Assembly: GCA_963698775.1 (NCBI GenBank)
Contig: CAVOSE010000012.1
Coordinates: 1 to 64,000, forward strand
From: Thiohalocapsa sp963698775
Lineage (GTDB): Bacteria; Pseudomonadota; Gammaproteobacteria; Chromatiales; Chromatiaceae
DNA length: 64,000 bases
Direction of reading: 5' to 3'
A model generated the notes under the pieces. The model worked only from the letters and a program-made list of their open reading frames with translations. It was not told the origin of the DNA and searched no databases. Of this stretch, positions 26,555 through 36,418 are shown one piece after another. Both the position numbers and the translations under genes were made by a program. Each line of letters begins with the position of its first letter. Positions within the stretch are counted from its first letter, which is position 1.

Positions 26555-28564
26555 ATGGCAGGCACAGCGAAACAGTTTCGAATCCTCTTCGTCGCCGCGG
26601 AACCCGAGCAGGCAAAAGCCATCCTGAGTCGACTGACCGCGGCACGCCTGCATGTTCGCGCGCTCTTCACGCAATACCCTGACAAACTGCGGGCAGTCAC
26701 TAGCGAGCATCCCTGCGATCTGATCCTAGTTCGCATCGGCGGCACGATTGCGGCCTCCGAGGTCGCAGCGGTTCGTCGCGAGACCGGCGCGCGAACGCCG
26801 TTATTGATCCTGGACCAGAACCAATCCGACCCGGGCGAACTCGTTGAGCTGATGTCCGTCGGTGCCGACGGGTTGATCCGCGATCTTGACGACGGACGCC
26901 TGGTATTTCTGATCCGCCGTTGGATCGCGCAGGCCGATGCGATGACGCGCCTGCCAGCGCCACCAGCGTATGCAACAGCGCGTGCCGCCGACTTGCGCGG
27001 ATCGATCGAACCCGATTCCATGCCCATCGCGCAAGACCAGTCCATCGACGCCGAAACCGGCCTCCCCGACCGCCGCGCGTTGCTCAGCGAGCTGGCGCAT
27101 CGACTGGGCGAAGCCCCCTCGCCGCAGAATCGCCAAGTCACGCTGCTGTATGCGCGCATACAGGACTTCGACTCGATCTGTCAGGGCTACGGACTCACGC
27201 GAGGCCTCGAACACGCCGCAACGATCGTCTCGAACATCCGTGCCGCAATGCTGGAAGATGCCTTTACCGCAAGGGTCGCCGACGACGCCTGCGTCATACT
27301 GCTGGCAGCAGGTACCGGTAGCGTGCCGGAATCGGTCGGCGAGCGTTTGCTCAACCGACTGGCGCACTTGGCGCCAGACGCCGCAACGCCCTTACTCAGA
27401 CTGGGCCTCGCCTCTGGCAACCCCGGAGAGGTCTCGGCAGCGAACCTCCTCGATCAAGCCTTCGCGCACTGTGTCTTGGCGTCGCCCACAACGCCAGGGG
27501 CACGAGCACCTCAGGCCAGCGGCCTGAAGATGGCTCGCTCGCAGTCTGGGGAACCGCCTGCCGGCCAATCCGGAGGACACCCCACATCGGTCCTCGACGC
27601 CACCCCTGAATTGACACTCGGACCGGAATTCGTTCCGGAATTCGTCCCGAAACCAGTTCCTGAGCTGAGTCTCGGATTCGGGCCGAATCAGGGCGCTGGA
27701 TTCGGCTCGCCGCCCGGTGCAGGAAGCTCTTTCAGCGCTGATCCCGAGTCTGATCTGGTATCGATCGACCTTGACGCCTGCAACCGATACGGCCCGAACG
27801 ATGATGAGGGCATGCTCGACGAAAGCGTCATCGCCAGCATAGAACGGGCGTTGGAAACGAACGGGTTCACGGTGATGTATCAGCCCATCATCAGCCTGAT
27901 GGGGGCCAGCCAGGAACACTACAGCGTGTTGGTGCGATTGCGGGGAGGGCGAGACCAACTGCTGACCGCGAGTGAACTGCTGGGCTTCGCGGCGCGCGCG
28001 GGCCATTTGCCGAACGTTGACCGCTGGGTGATGCAATGCGCGTTTCAGGAGCAAGCCAGGCGGCGCCGACTCGGCCAGCAGGTCAGCCTATTCCTCAGTT
28101 TGTCCAAGGAGATCGTGCAGGACGAACGCTTGCTAATCTGGATTTGCGATTCCCTGCGCGAATTCGGAATTCGCGGTAGCTGGGTAACCTTTCAGCTCCA
28201 GCAGTCCGAGGCGCTGGCGCTGAGCGACAAATGGACGCTACTCGCGGAAGGCTTAAAGAAAATCCAATGCCGAATCTGCATCAATCAGGTTGGTCTCACG
28301 GCAGACACCGAAGGTTCGATGCACGGGATGCAGGCGGACTTTATCAAGTTTGCCCCAGAACTCGCGGCCGGATTAGGCAGCGACCAAGCGACCCAAACGC
28401 GGTTGCTACAACTCATCAAGACCGCCCAGTTGCACGACAGCAAGACGATCGTGACAGGGGTCGAGGACGCTCGCGCACTGGCCCTGTTATGGAGCACCGG
28501 CATCGACTACGTTCAGGGCAACTTCCTCCACGAGGCGCTGCCCCGCCTGGACGCCCCGAAATGA
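26555..28564 (+). CDS. FimX-like protein with degenerate GGDEF and EAL domains
   Basis: 669 residues. Residues 1-130 look like a receiver-type domain (RILFVAAEPEQAKAIL). About residues 165-310 resemble a GGDEF domain (DAETGLPDRRALLSELA) but the GGDEF loop is replaced by VADDACVIL. A low-complexity linker with repeated PEFVPEF/PKPVPEL follows. About residues 425-665 resemble an EAL domain (ALETNGFTVMYQPIISL) in which the EAL motif is replaced by SVLVRLRG. Loss of both motifs means it probably binds c-di-GMP or acts as a scaffold rather than making or degrading it. FimX of Pseudomonas, with the same layout, controls type IV pili. No pilus genes are adjacent. Confidence 0.8.
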   Translation: MAGTAKQFRILFVAAEPEQAKAILSRLTAARLHVRALFTQYPDKLRAVTSEHPCDLILVRIGGTIAASEVAAVRRETGARTPLLILDQNQSDPGELVELMSVGADGLIRDLDDGRLVFLIRRWIAQADAMTRLPAPPAYATARAADLRGSIEPDSMPIAQDQSIDAETGLPDRRALLSELAHRLGEAPSPQNRQVTLLYARIQDFDSICQGYGLTRGLEHAATIVSNIRAAMLEDAFTARVADDACVILLAAGTGSVPESVGERLLNRLAHLAPDAATPLLRLGLASGNPGEVSAANLLDQAFAHCVLASPTTPGARAPQASGLKMARSQSGEPPAGQSGGHPTSVLDATPELTLGPEFVPEFVPKPVPELSLGFGPNQGAGFGSPPGAGSSFSADPESDLVSIDLDACNRYGPNDDEGMLDESVIASIERALETNGFTVMYQPIISLMGASQEHYSVLVRLRGGRDQLLTASELLGFAARAGHLPNVDRWVMQCAFQEQARRRRLGQQVSLFLSLSKEIVQDERLLIWICDSLREFGIRGSWVTFQLQQSEALALSDKWTLLAEGLKKIQCRICINQVGLTADTEGSMHGMQADFIKFAPELAAGLGSDQATQTRLLQLIKTAQLHDSKTIVTGVEDARALALLWSTGIDYVQGNFLHEALPRLDAPK

Positions 28565-28575
28565 ATTTGTGCGGC

Positions 28576-29577
28576 TTAGTTGCCGTTCGCGACACCATGG
28601 GGAACATGCCCCGTCGCAACCAAATCGCGTGCGTCGATGCAATGATTTTCCTGGTCGTCGAAGAAGATATCGGCATCGAACGCCGTCAGGAAAGGCGCCT
28701 TGTTGGCGCCGCTCAAGAACAGCGCCTCGTCGATGCGAATCCCCCAAGCACGCAAGGTTCGGATCACGCGCTCGTGGGACGGGGCGCCGCGCGACGTGAT
28801 CAATGCGGTGCGTAGCGGCGCCTGCCTGGCGGGGAACAGCGCTTGGATACGTTGCAGGGCCATCAGAAATCCCTTGAACGGACCTTCCGACAGCGGCACC
28901 GAGGCGGCGGCCAATTCGTTGGCATTAAACGCATCGAGGCCTTCCCTCCGATAGATGCGCTCAGACTCATCGGAGAACAGCACGGCGTCTCCGTCGAAGG
29001 CGATGCGCAGCGGCGAGTCCGCGTCGCCATCGCCGAGCGGCGGTGCCGGCACCAGGGTGGCGGCCGCGCAACCCGCGGCCAAGGCCTGCCGGACGTCGCT
29101 AGGGTCGGCGGACAGAAACAGGTGAGCCCCGAACGCACCCACGTAGCGATAAGGGCTTTCGCCACCGGTAAAGGCGGCGCGCGTGATGTCCAGCCCGTGG
29201 TGGCGAATCGAATTGAACACGCGCAACCCGGTATCGGAACTGTTGCGCGAGAGCAAAATCACGTCCACCCTGCCCCGCTTACCGAGTTCTTCGTTCAGCG
29301 CGAGCAATTTTTTGGCCAAGCGGAATGCGACGCCCGGCGCCAACACATCGTTTTCGTGGGAGACCTGGTAGGCGTGATAGGCATCGACGCCCTGTTCGAC
29401 GAACACCCGATGCGATTCGGTCAAGTCGAACAGGGCCCGCGAGGAAATCGCAACTACCAGGCGGATCAGCGCATTCGACGCGTCCGCATGCTGCCCCCCC
29501 GGTTCGCGGCCAGCATCCGACGCGTCGCCGTCGCACCCGGTGCGATCAGCATGGGAATCATCGCCGTCTCGAACCAC
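28576..29577 (-). CDS. 5'-nucleotidase (cytosolic NT5C1-type)
   Basis: 333 residues from a GTG at 29577; no in-frame ATG is near the expected start, and the first 35 residues are poorly conserved. The family core is clear: LVVAISSRALFDLTESH, VDVILLSRNSSDTG, IAFDGDAVLFSDESERIY (acidic metal site), LRTALITSRGAPSHER and DIFFDDQENHC. Family members remove phosphate from nucleoside monophosphates. It converges with the FimX-like gene upstream (12 bases between stops). Confidence 0.85.
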   Translation of the reverse strand: MVRDGDDSHADRTGCDGDASDAGREPGGQHADASNALIRLVVAISSRALFDLTESHRVFVEQGVDAYHAYQVSHENDVLAPGVAFRLAKKLLALNEELGKRGRVDVILLSRNSSDTGLRVFNSIRHHGLDITRAAFTGGESPYRYVGAFGAHLFLSADPSDVRQALAAGCAAATLVPAPPLGDGDADSPLRIAFDGDAVLFSDESERIYRREGLDAFNANELAAASVPLSEGPFKGFLMALQRIQALFPARQAPLRTALITSRGAPSHERVIRTLRAWGIRIDEALFLSGANKAPFLTAFDADIFFDDQENHCIDARDLVATGHVPHGVANGN

Positions 29578-29615
29578 AGCCTGACCCGACGCGCGGAACG
29601 CTCGAGGTCAGCCCA

Positions 29616-30140
29616 TCACCAAGGCATGAAGCTATTCATGAAATGCATCGGCCGACTAATGCTACGGTTCATGACACCAAGGTCGTCACGCATGTTGGCC
29701 GTCGTGTAGGTCATCGCCTGCATCGACTGATCCATCCCCTGGATCGTCGTCAGCATCGGTTCCAGGGTGCTGACGTCGCGTGCCATCGAGTCGACACCGA
29801 CCGCCATCGTGCGGACATTGGAGCTGATTTGCCCCATGTTGTCGGACATAGACTGCATATTGCTTGCCAAGACCGTCATGTTCGAGTCGACGCTGATGGA
29901 AAGGTAGTGCACATCCTTCGCCAGGCTGAACACCAGGTAGAAACCGTAAGCGGCAAGGATGATAAAGGCGAACAGGGACGGATAGACGATCAGCTCCCAA
30001 CGGCGAGCGCTGTTCTCGAACGCCTGCGACAACCGATCCATGGCGAAGGCATTCGCCTGCACATTCATCGCCGCCTCCTCGGCTTGCATCTGCGGGTCGG
30101 GTGCGTCTTGGCCTGGACGATCTTGATTCTTCTCCGCCAT
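29616..30140 (-). CDS. Membrane-anchored coiled-coil protein of unknown function
   Basis: 174 residues. One membrane segment is seen at about 52-72 (LIVYPSLFAFIILAAYGF). After it comes a long heptad-rich stretch with Met/Ser/Asn-rich repeats (NMTVLASNMQSMSDNMG; SSNVRTMAVGVDSMA), like the helical signalling part of a chemoreceptor but without the receptor hairpin signature. The C-terminus NRSISRPMHFMNSFMPW would be periplasmic if the N-terminus is in the cytoplasm. Downstream of a ParA-like gene on the same strand but 309 bases away. Function unknown. Confidence 0.65.
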   Translation of the reverse strand: MAEKNQDRPGQDAPDPQMQAEEAAMNVQANAFAMDRLSQAFENSARRWELIVYPSLFAFIILAAYGFYLVFSLAKDVHYLSISVDSNMTVLASNMQSMSDNMGQISSNVRTMAVGVDSMARDVSTLEPMLTTIQGMDQSMQAMTYTTANMRDDLGVMNRSISRPMHFMNSFMPW

Positions 30141-30449
30141 GGAAATTTCGCCTCGATTCTCTATGCCGATGTGCCAACAAACCGCGTCAGCACTCTCCCG
30201 TCGGCTGTTATGGATAATTCCAGCAAAAGCGATGCCGGTCGTATGACAGAGGACCGGAACCTGAGCGAAAGACTAACACAATCGCTCGGTTACACCAGCT
30301 ATCCCCACCTCATAACAGCACTCAGCTCGCATCCGGCGTTCGCGACCTGTGGTCTAAGCACCGCTCCCGACTGACGCCGACCACGGGATCGGCCACGCAC
30401 CGAGCAGCAACCCTTTGAATTCAGAAGCCGAGCTGCGAGGGTCCGCGCC
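30141..30449. other. Intergenic
   Basis: No gene, RNA or clear repeat is seen in these 309 bases. It contains the upstream region of the coiled-coil protein gene and the 3' side of the ParA-like gene. Base composition is less GC-rich than the genes around it. Confidence 0.4.
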
Positions 30450-31082
30450 TCAGCTCAACAGATGCGGGAACAGCGCCGCGGCGAGCGCATAGAATTCCCG
30501 TGCACCCTTGCCCTTGGACTCGAGTTCGAAGACGGCAAGCCCCTCGCTGAAGGAGCGCCGAAACACCGTCCGTTGCGACAACCGTGGCTTGATGTAACGG
30601 ATGTCCGGTAACGATACAAGGGCTGCCGCGGCCTCATTGGTCTCGCGCACGCCGTGATGGGTGTCCCCGCGATTGATGAACCCGATGATATCCGGCGGGA
30701 GGTCCCGCTCCACCGATTTCACCAACTGTATAAACCGTTGGGTGGACCAGATGTCCGCCTGAGAGGGCGGCACCGGCACCACGACGCGATCACAGAGGGC
30801 AAGTGACGCCCGCACGGCATCCATGTCAGAGGTGCCGATGTCGATCAGCGTTTCCTCATGTTCCAACACGCCCTCATTTGTCAGCGCCGAACGATCGCGA
30901 ACCAAGACCGTGGGGTCGAACCCCTCTTCGGTCCGCACCTCGACGACGTCCGACAAGGTGGCCTGTGGATCTGCGTCGATCAGTTGCACGTCGACGTCGG
31001 CCATGGCCAGCCAGACGCCGAGATTGAACGTGAGCGTACTTTTTCCGGACCCCCCTTTTAGGGTTCCGATGACGGTGATCAT
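30450..31082 (-). CDS. Orphan ParA/MinD-family ATPase
   Basis: 210 residues from the ATG at 31082 (MITVIGTLKGGSGKST). The deviant Walker A KGGSGKST, DADPQATLSD (Walker A') and ETLIDIGTSD mark it as a ParA-type partition ATPase. FVPVPPSQADIWSTQR-like VVVPVPPSQADIW is the switch region. There is no parB or parS nearby, so it more likely positions a cellular structure than a replicon. It follows a secreted protein and an RND pump on the same strand. Frame upstream of 31082 is open but not conserved. Confidence 0.85.
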   Translation of the reverse strand: MITVIGTLKGGSGKSTLTFNLGVWLAMADVDVQLIDADPQATLSDVVEVRTEEGFDPTVLVRDRSALTNEGVLEHEETLIDIGTSDMDAVRASLALCDRVVVPVPPSQADIWSTQRFIQLVKSVERDLPPDIIGFINRGDTHHGVRETNEAAAALVSLPDIRYIKPRLSQRTVFRRSFSEGLAVFELESKGKGAREFYALAAALFPHLLS

Positions 31083-31192
31083 GAACGCGGACCTCCTACA
31101 ACTGATGGACGGGCCAGCGGCTCGGCAGAGAACGCCCGATGGCACGAAGGCCCCGGCCTGAGCAGGCTTGCACCGGAACGGCCGACGAACAG

Positions 31193-32005
31193 CTAACGCC
31201 CCCCGCCATAGTACCGATCGTAGAAACTACCTGGCATCACATCCGGCTCGTATCCGAACGCTTCGCCACTACGCGAATTGGAGTCGCGACGTTGATCCCG
31301 CCGCGACCGCGGAAACGGGTCCCCCTCGGCCGAATCACGGCGGCGCTCGAGTTCCTTGTCGGTCAACGGACGGAAGCGAAAACCGCCATCGTTTCCGGCG
31401 ACACCTCGATGCTCAAGGTCGGGATCATCCCTGAACCGATATCTTGGCCGTTGGACCGGAGGCATCCATTGATCGCGATGGGCACTCCCGTAACCCTCGT
31501 CCCGGTAGCGCAGGTCTTCGTTCCAGCGCCGGTCGAAATGGCGCTGTTCCGTGGCTGGAACGCCCTGACTGGGACTGCCGTATTCGCGCCAACCATAGCC
31601 GGGGTCATCGTCCGCCGCACCATACTGATCCGACGAAGTCGGCGGAACCGGAGCGCTCGGTGGCGCCAACCGCTGCTGACCGCCGCGCCAGCTGCCGCCC
31701 AATTGATCGTCATACCAGTCGGACGAGTACCACTCCGCACGTTGGTTGTCATCGCCGGAACCGCCTTGGTCCCAGCCACCATCACTGGAACCGCTAACGT
31801 ATGCGCTTGCTCGGGAATCAGCGCCGACCCCGTCATAAGAACTGGAGTAGCTCGATCTGGAGTCCCCGCCAAAGTCGCGGTTCGCAGAACTGCCCTGGCG
31901 ATAAGACCCGGGATCCGGCGCCATGCTGCCATCGTAGGCAAACACCGCCATGGTCGGCAGAATCGCCAGGCAGCTCCAGGCCAGAATAGTCTGAGAGAAT
32001 TTCAT
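31193..32005 (-). CDS. Secreted low-complexity protein of unknown function
   Basis: 270 residues from MKFSQTILAWSCL (signal peptide to about residue 20, VFAYDG). The mature part is rich in Ser, Gly, Tyr, Asp and Arg (DSRSSYSSSYDGVGAD; RRDQRRDSNSRSG), with no domain recognised and almost no hydrophobic core. A disordered, surface or periplasmic matrix role is a guess. It lies between the RND pump (280 bases upstream) and the ParA-like gene (110 bases downstream), same strand. Confidence 0.6.
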   Translation of the reverse strand: MKFSQTILAWSCLAILPTMAVFAYDGSMAPDPGSYRQGSSANRDFGGDSRSSYSSSYDGVGADSRASAYVSGSSDGGWDQGGSGDDNQRAEWYSSDWYDDQLGGSWRGGQQRLAPPSAPVPPTSSDQYGAADDDPGYGWREYGSPSQGVPATEQRHFDRRWNEDLRYRDEGYGSAHRDQWMPPVQRPRYRFRDDPDLEHRGVAGNDGGFRFRPLTDKELERRRDSAEGDPFPRSRRDQRRDSNSRSGEAFGYEPDVMPGSFYDRYYGGGR

Positions 32006-32286
32006 GTCCTTAGGTGCAGCGAAGAGCTCAATTTGGCCGACTGGCGGTGCCAACGGACCGCGCCCGCTCGCGAGAAGGTCGACGGTAACAACCGCCTATA
32101 TACCGACCAAGGTTTTGACTCGGCGTTCCTTCTGGCACGGTCACTCAACAACCATAACGCCGGCAGGCCGCCGCGTCGACAAGCAAAAGGCGCCTTTGCC
32201 CCGGTGTGGCGACGTTGTCGCAGCAAGACTGCAGCCTGGCAAGCATGGTGGTTACCGAAGTCAGGGGAACGTCGGGCGATGCCGAG

Positions 32287-35200
32287 TCAGTCGAAACGGC
32301 TCGGCTCACCGTCCCCGGTCTTGAGCCGGATTCCCCGCCGCGGCGCCTTCTTCTGCACCTTGGCCGCGGCGCTTCTACTCGCGCCGCCCGCGGCAGATGC
32401 CCGTGCCTTGGCCTTTTTCTTCGCAACCTTTTTCGTTGCCGCGGATTGCCCTTTACCGGTCGGGGTGGTCCTCGGACCGGCTGAGCGAACGGCCGATGCG
32501 TCCGGCGCCACTGGGGCATTCGCTGGGGGTTGGGGCGCCGGCTTCAGGTCGGCGCTCCTGGCAGATTCGGCACCCTGAGTGCGCCGCGGCGCCGTCTGGA
32601 GTGCGTTAGTCAGCGTCCCGCCCGCAGCGGCCGTGGTGCCATTGTCGGAGCCCAGGGAACCCGTCGGCGCCCCCGAGGGCCCCGGGTCGGATGAACTCGA
32701 CCCCGGTGGATTCGACTTGGGCGGAGTCGATTGTGGAGGGCTCGAACCCGGTGGGGTCGAGCCGCGCGGAGGGATCGCGGGTAGTCGCTTCTTCTTAAAG
32801 AAGCCTTGAATCCAATCGAACAGCAGCAAGAACAGTCCGCGAATACCGTAAAGCACCAGCATCAAGACATTGCCAATCTTCGACAGCACCGGCGCCAGAG
32901 ACGACGGCGTGTCGTTGGCTCTCGATGCCGAGGCCTGGGATGGCTCGCCAACGGGATCGTTCAACCCCTCGGCACAGGGCACGACCGTCCCGGCGGGGGC
33001 GCTGGCGACCGCGACCTCGCACAGGTCCTTGCTCGCCGCCACGCAGCCCAACGGAATCACGATCAGTGTCAGCAGCGTCGACACCAAAACGCCGGAGGAC
33101 AGCGAGATGGCCATACCTTGGAAGATCGGATCGGTGAAGATGACACTCGAGCCGGCGACCAGTGCCAGCGCGGTAATTACGATGGGGCGTGTACGCGTCT
33201 TGCACGCACGGATCACAGCTTCCGCGACCGGCACGCCCTTCTGTACCTCGTGGATGGAAAAGTCCACCAGCAGGATCGAGTTGCGAACGATGATACCGGC
33301 GAGCGCAATCCAGCCGATCATCGACGTCGCCGTGAACTCGCCACCCAGACCCAACTGGAAAGTCAGCCAGTGCGCGGGGATGATGCCGAGCAAGGTCAGC
33401 GGGATCGGCGCCATGATCACCAAAGGAATGCGGAAGTTACCGAATTCCCAGACCACCAGAATGTAGATCAGGACCAGCGCCACCATAAAGGCCGCGCCCA
33501 TATCCCGGAACGTCTCGTAGGTAACGGTCCACTCGCCGGCCCACTCGAACGCTGAGACCGTGTCGCTGGGGGGCGGACCGAGCCAATAGGCCTCGGGTTT
33601 GACGCCGTCTGGTGCAACGTAGTCGAGTTCATCGAGGCGGTCTTGCACCTGCATCATCGCGTAGGTCGGCGCGGCGAGGGTACCGCCGACGTCCGCGACG
33701 ACATACTCGACGGCCCGCAGGTCCTTGCGGAAGATGATGTCCTCCTCGGGCACACGCTCGAAGCGGCCGAGTTCGCGCAGCGGTATGGTTAAGCCAGCGC
33801 TGGAGCGAATCGGCAGGTCCCCCAGGCGATCGATCTGCGAGCGTTCAGCCAGCGGTACCTGGACGACGATGCGCACCGGCTCATGGCCGGATTTCATCTT
33901 CACATCGCCTAGCGGTGCACCACCCAACGCCATGGATAGGTTCTGGTTGATGGCGTCGACTGAAATCCCGCGACGGACGGCCTTTTCGGTGTCCACGTCG
34001 AAGCGCCAGTAATCGAAGCTCTCACGAATGTAATTATCGACGTCGCGGGCACTCGGTGCCTCGCGGAAGATTTCGGTCAGGTCCTGGGCAAAGGCGCGTC
34101 TGACCTCGGCATTCGGCCCATGCACCTCGGCCACGACCGATTGCAGCACCGGTGGACCCGGCGGCATCTCGACGACGGCCGCCCGCGCCCCGCTCGCCTC
34201 GATCAGCGGCTTGATTAGCTCGCGCGCCGCGGAAGCGATCTCGTGGCTGCTTCGATCCCGGTCGTGCTTGTTGGTGAGCTGAACCTGCAGTTCACCCTGC
34301 CAGGGATCGGACCGCAGGTAATAGTGGCGCACCATGCCGTTGAAATCGAAAGGCCGAGCGGTTCCCGCATAGAGCTGGATCGCGGTGACTTCCGGCATGG
34401 TCCGGATCGCGTCTGCCATGCGGTGTGCGAGATTTGCCGTGACCGGCAGCGCCGTGCCCTCAGGCATGTCGATCACTACCGAAAACTCCGGCTTATTATC
34501 CAGCGGGAGCATCTTCACCGGCACCCACTTGAAGTAGAAAAACGACAGCGTGAACAGGAAGCTGCCCCACATCACGAGCTTGAAGATCAGCCGTGTACGC
34601 TTGTTCTCGATCAGCGGCGTCAGGATGGCCACGTATAGTTTTTCCAAGCCTTCCGCCTCCTTGTGTTCGCGCTTTTCGGCGATCTCAAGGTAACGCATCG
34701 AGGGGCGCAGCCACTTGGAGATGGCCAGGTACGGCGTAAAGACGAAGGCCGCGAACAGCGAGATCAGCATGGCCACCGAGCCCAGCGCCGGGATCGGCTC
34801 CATGTACGGCCCCATCATGCCGCTGACAAAGCCCATCGGCAGCAGCGCGGCGATGACGGTGAAGGTGGCCAAGATGGTCGGATTACCGACCTCTCGCACC
34901 GCGTCGACTGCGGTATGGTCGTCAGTACGACCTTCCTCCAGCCAGCGCCGATAGATGTTCTCCACCACGACGATGGCATCGTCCACCAGGATGCCAATGG
35001 AGAAGATCAGCGCAAACAGACTGACCCGGTCGATAGTGTAGTTGGTGACCCAGGCCATAAAGATGGTCATCAGCAGCACCACCGGGATGACCAGCATGAC
35101 GACGATGGCCGGCTTCAGCGCGCGGAACGCGATCAACACCAGCAGGAAGACAAAGAAGGTTGCGATGAACAACTTGAAGATCAATTCGGAGACCTTCTCG

Positions 35201-36312
35201 TCCGCGGTCTCGCCGTAGTTGCGGGTAACGCTGACCTCGACGTTGTTGGGAATGCGCCCACCCTTGAGTTCCTCGACCTTCGCCATAATGGCGTCGGCGA
35301 CGGTGACGCCGTTGGTCAATTCCTTCTTGGCGATGGCGATGGTGACCGCGGGCTCGCCATTGGCGGCCTGGCCGTCGGGAGCCGCGGCGCCGGAGTAGTA
35401 GGCCACCAACTGCGATGCGTCCTCCGGTGCCTGACTTACGCGCGCGACGTCGTAGACGTAGACCGGGATCTCGTTGTACGTACCCACCACCAGCCGCGCG
35501 ATCTCGTCCGCGCTCCTGAGGAATGAACCGGTGGTCACCGAAAAGTGCGAGCCGCTGGACTCGACCCCGCCGGCGGTGGTCTCGGCATTGGCCGTCTTGA
35601 TGGTATTGGCGACATCGCCGAGACTGATTTGGTAACCCGACAGACGCTCGGGGACCGCGTCAACGGTGATCTGTTCGCGCCGGCCACCGACGATGAAGGC
35701 GTTGCCGGTGTCAGGTACTTCCTTCAGTACCTGCAACATGTCCTGGGCCAGTAACCGTAATTGACCGTCGTCTACATCCGGCTTGCCGTTGGCGTCGAGG
35801 TCTTTGGACCAGAGCGTCAGCGTGACGATGGCAACATCGTCGATACCCTTGCTCTTGACCAGCGGCGGCAGCACTCCCGGCGGAACCTTGTCCATGTTCG
35901 ATGAGAGCTTGTCGTTCACCTTGACCAACGACGGCCCCATCTCCTCGCCCACCTCGAACTGCACGGTGACGATGCCCTGACCGCGCTGGGCCGCCGAATA
36001 GACGTGCTTGACCCCTGGGATCTCGCTGATCATCCGCTCCAACGGCTGCATCGCAAGGTTGGAGACCTGGTCGGCGGAGGCGCCAGGATACTGCACCATG
36101 ATGTCGATCATGGGGACCGAGATCTGCGGGTCCTCTTGGCGCGGCGTCGCGATCAGCCCCAGCAGGCCCATCATCAACATCGCGACGTAGAAAAGCGGCG
36201 ACAGCGGCGAGCGAATAAAGAAGCGCGCGGTCTTCCCGGCTAGGCCGAGGCTCTCCTCATCGTACTTCGGGCCGTCGTCTGGAGAGTGGCGGAGACTGTC
36301 GTCCTGGCTCAT
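32287..36312 (-). CDS. RND efflux pump permease with long Lys/Ala-rich C-terminal tail
   Basis: 1341 residues, about 250 more than usual for the family. The core has the expected twelve-helix layout: helix 1 (LFYVAMLMMGLLGLIATPR), two large periplasmic loops, and the proton-relay helix 4 with SIGILVDDAIVVVENIYRR. The C-terminal half ends with IALAGIIVRNSILLVDF and LSSGVLVSTLLTLIVIPLG. After about residue 1100 there is another hydrophobic stretch (VLMLVLYGIRGLFLLLFDW), then a Pro/Ser/Gly-rich linker and a Lys/Ala/Arg-rich end (KKVAKKKAKARASAAGG; KVQKKAPRRGIRLKTGD) like histone H1 or AlgP tails. The substrate is unknown. It is co-directional with its adaptor, 106 bases upstream. Confidence 0.9.
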   Translation of the reverse strand: MSQDDSLRHSPDDGPKYDEESLGLAGKTARFFIRSPLSPLFYVAMLMMGLLGLIATPRQEDPQISVPMIDIMVQYPGASADQVSNLAMQPLERMISEIPGVKHVYSAAQRGQGIVTVQFEVGEEMGPSLVKVNDKLSSNMDKVPPGVLPPLVKSKGIDDVAIVTLTLWSKDLDANGKPDVDDGQLRLLAQDMLQVLKEVPDTGNAFIVGGRREQITVDAVPERLSGYQISLGDVANTIKTANAETTAGGVESSGSHFSVTTGSFLRSADEIARLVVGTYNEIPVYVYDVARVSQAPEDASQLVAYYSGAAAPDGQAANGEPAVTIAIAKKELTNGVTVADAIMAKVEELKGGRIPNNVEVSVTRNYGETADEKVSELIFKLFIATFFVFLLVLIAFRALKPAIVVMLVIPVVLLMTIFMAWVTNYTIDRVSLFALIFSIGILVDDAIVVVENIYRRWLEEGRTDDHTAVDAVREVGNPTILATFTVIAALLPMGFVSGMMGPYMEPIPALGSVAMLISLFAAFVFTPYLAISKWLRPSMRYLEIAEKREHKEAEGLEKLYVAILTPLIENKRTRLIFKLVMWGSFLFTLSFFYFKWVPVKMLPLDNKPEFSVVIDMPEGTALPVTANLAHRMADAIRTMPEVTAIQLYAGTARPFDFNGMVRHYYLRSDPWQGELQVQLTNKHDRDRSSHEIASAARELIKPLIEASGARAAVVEMPPGPPVLQSVVAEVHGPNAEVRRAFAQDLTEIFREAPSARDVDNYIRESFDYWRFDVDTEKAVRRGISVDAINQNLSMALGGAPLGDVKMKSGHEPVRIVVQVPLAERSQIDRLGDLPIRSSAGLTIPLRELGRFERVPEEDIIFRKDLRAVEYVVADVGGTLAAPTYAMMQVQDRLDELDYVAPDGVKPEAYWLGPPPSDTVSAFEWAGEWTVTYETFRDMGAAFMVALVLIYILVVWEFGNFRIPLVIMAPIPLTLLGIIPAHWLTFQLGLGGEFTATSMIGWIALAGIIVRNSILLVDFSIHEVQKGVPVAEAVIRACKTRTRPIVITALALVAGSSVIFTDPIFQGMAISLSSGVLVSTLLTLIVIPLGCVAASKDLCEVAVASAPAGTVVPCAEGLNDPVGEPSQASASRANDTPSSLAPVLSKIGNVLMLVLYGIRGLFLLLFDWIQGFFKKKRLPAIPPRGSTPPGSSPPQSTPPKSNPPGSSSSDPGPSGAPTGSLGSDNGTTAAAGGTLTNALQTAPRRTQGAESARSADLKPAPQPPANAPVAPDASAVRSAGPRTTPTGKGQSAATKKVAKKKAKARASAAGGASRSAAAKVQKKAPRRGIRLKTGDGEPSRFD

Positions 36313-36418
36313 GTCGTTTGGATGATTCCGGCTGTGGGCCCGCTCGGGCGGCGATTGCTCAGTGCGCCGGGACGGCGCCGCACGCGGCGCGCCCCGGCCC
36401 TAGAAGGGTGTTTGCGGG

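Noticed and set aside
30450..31082. Plasmid-type partition locus
   Set aside because: No parB, no parS-like palindromes and no replication gene; the surroundings are chromosomal.
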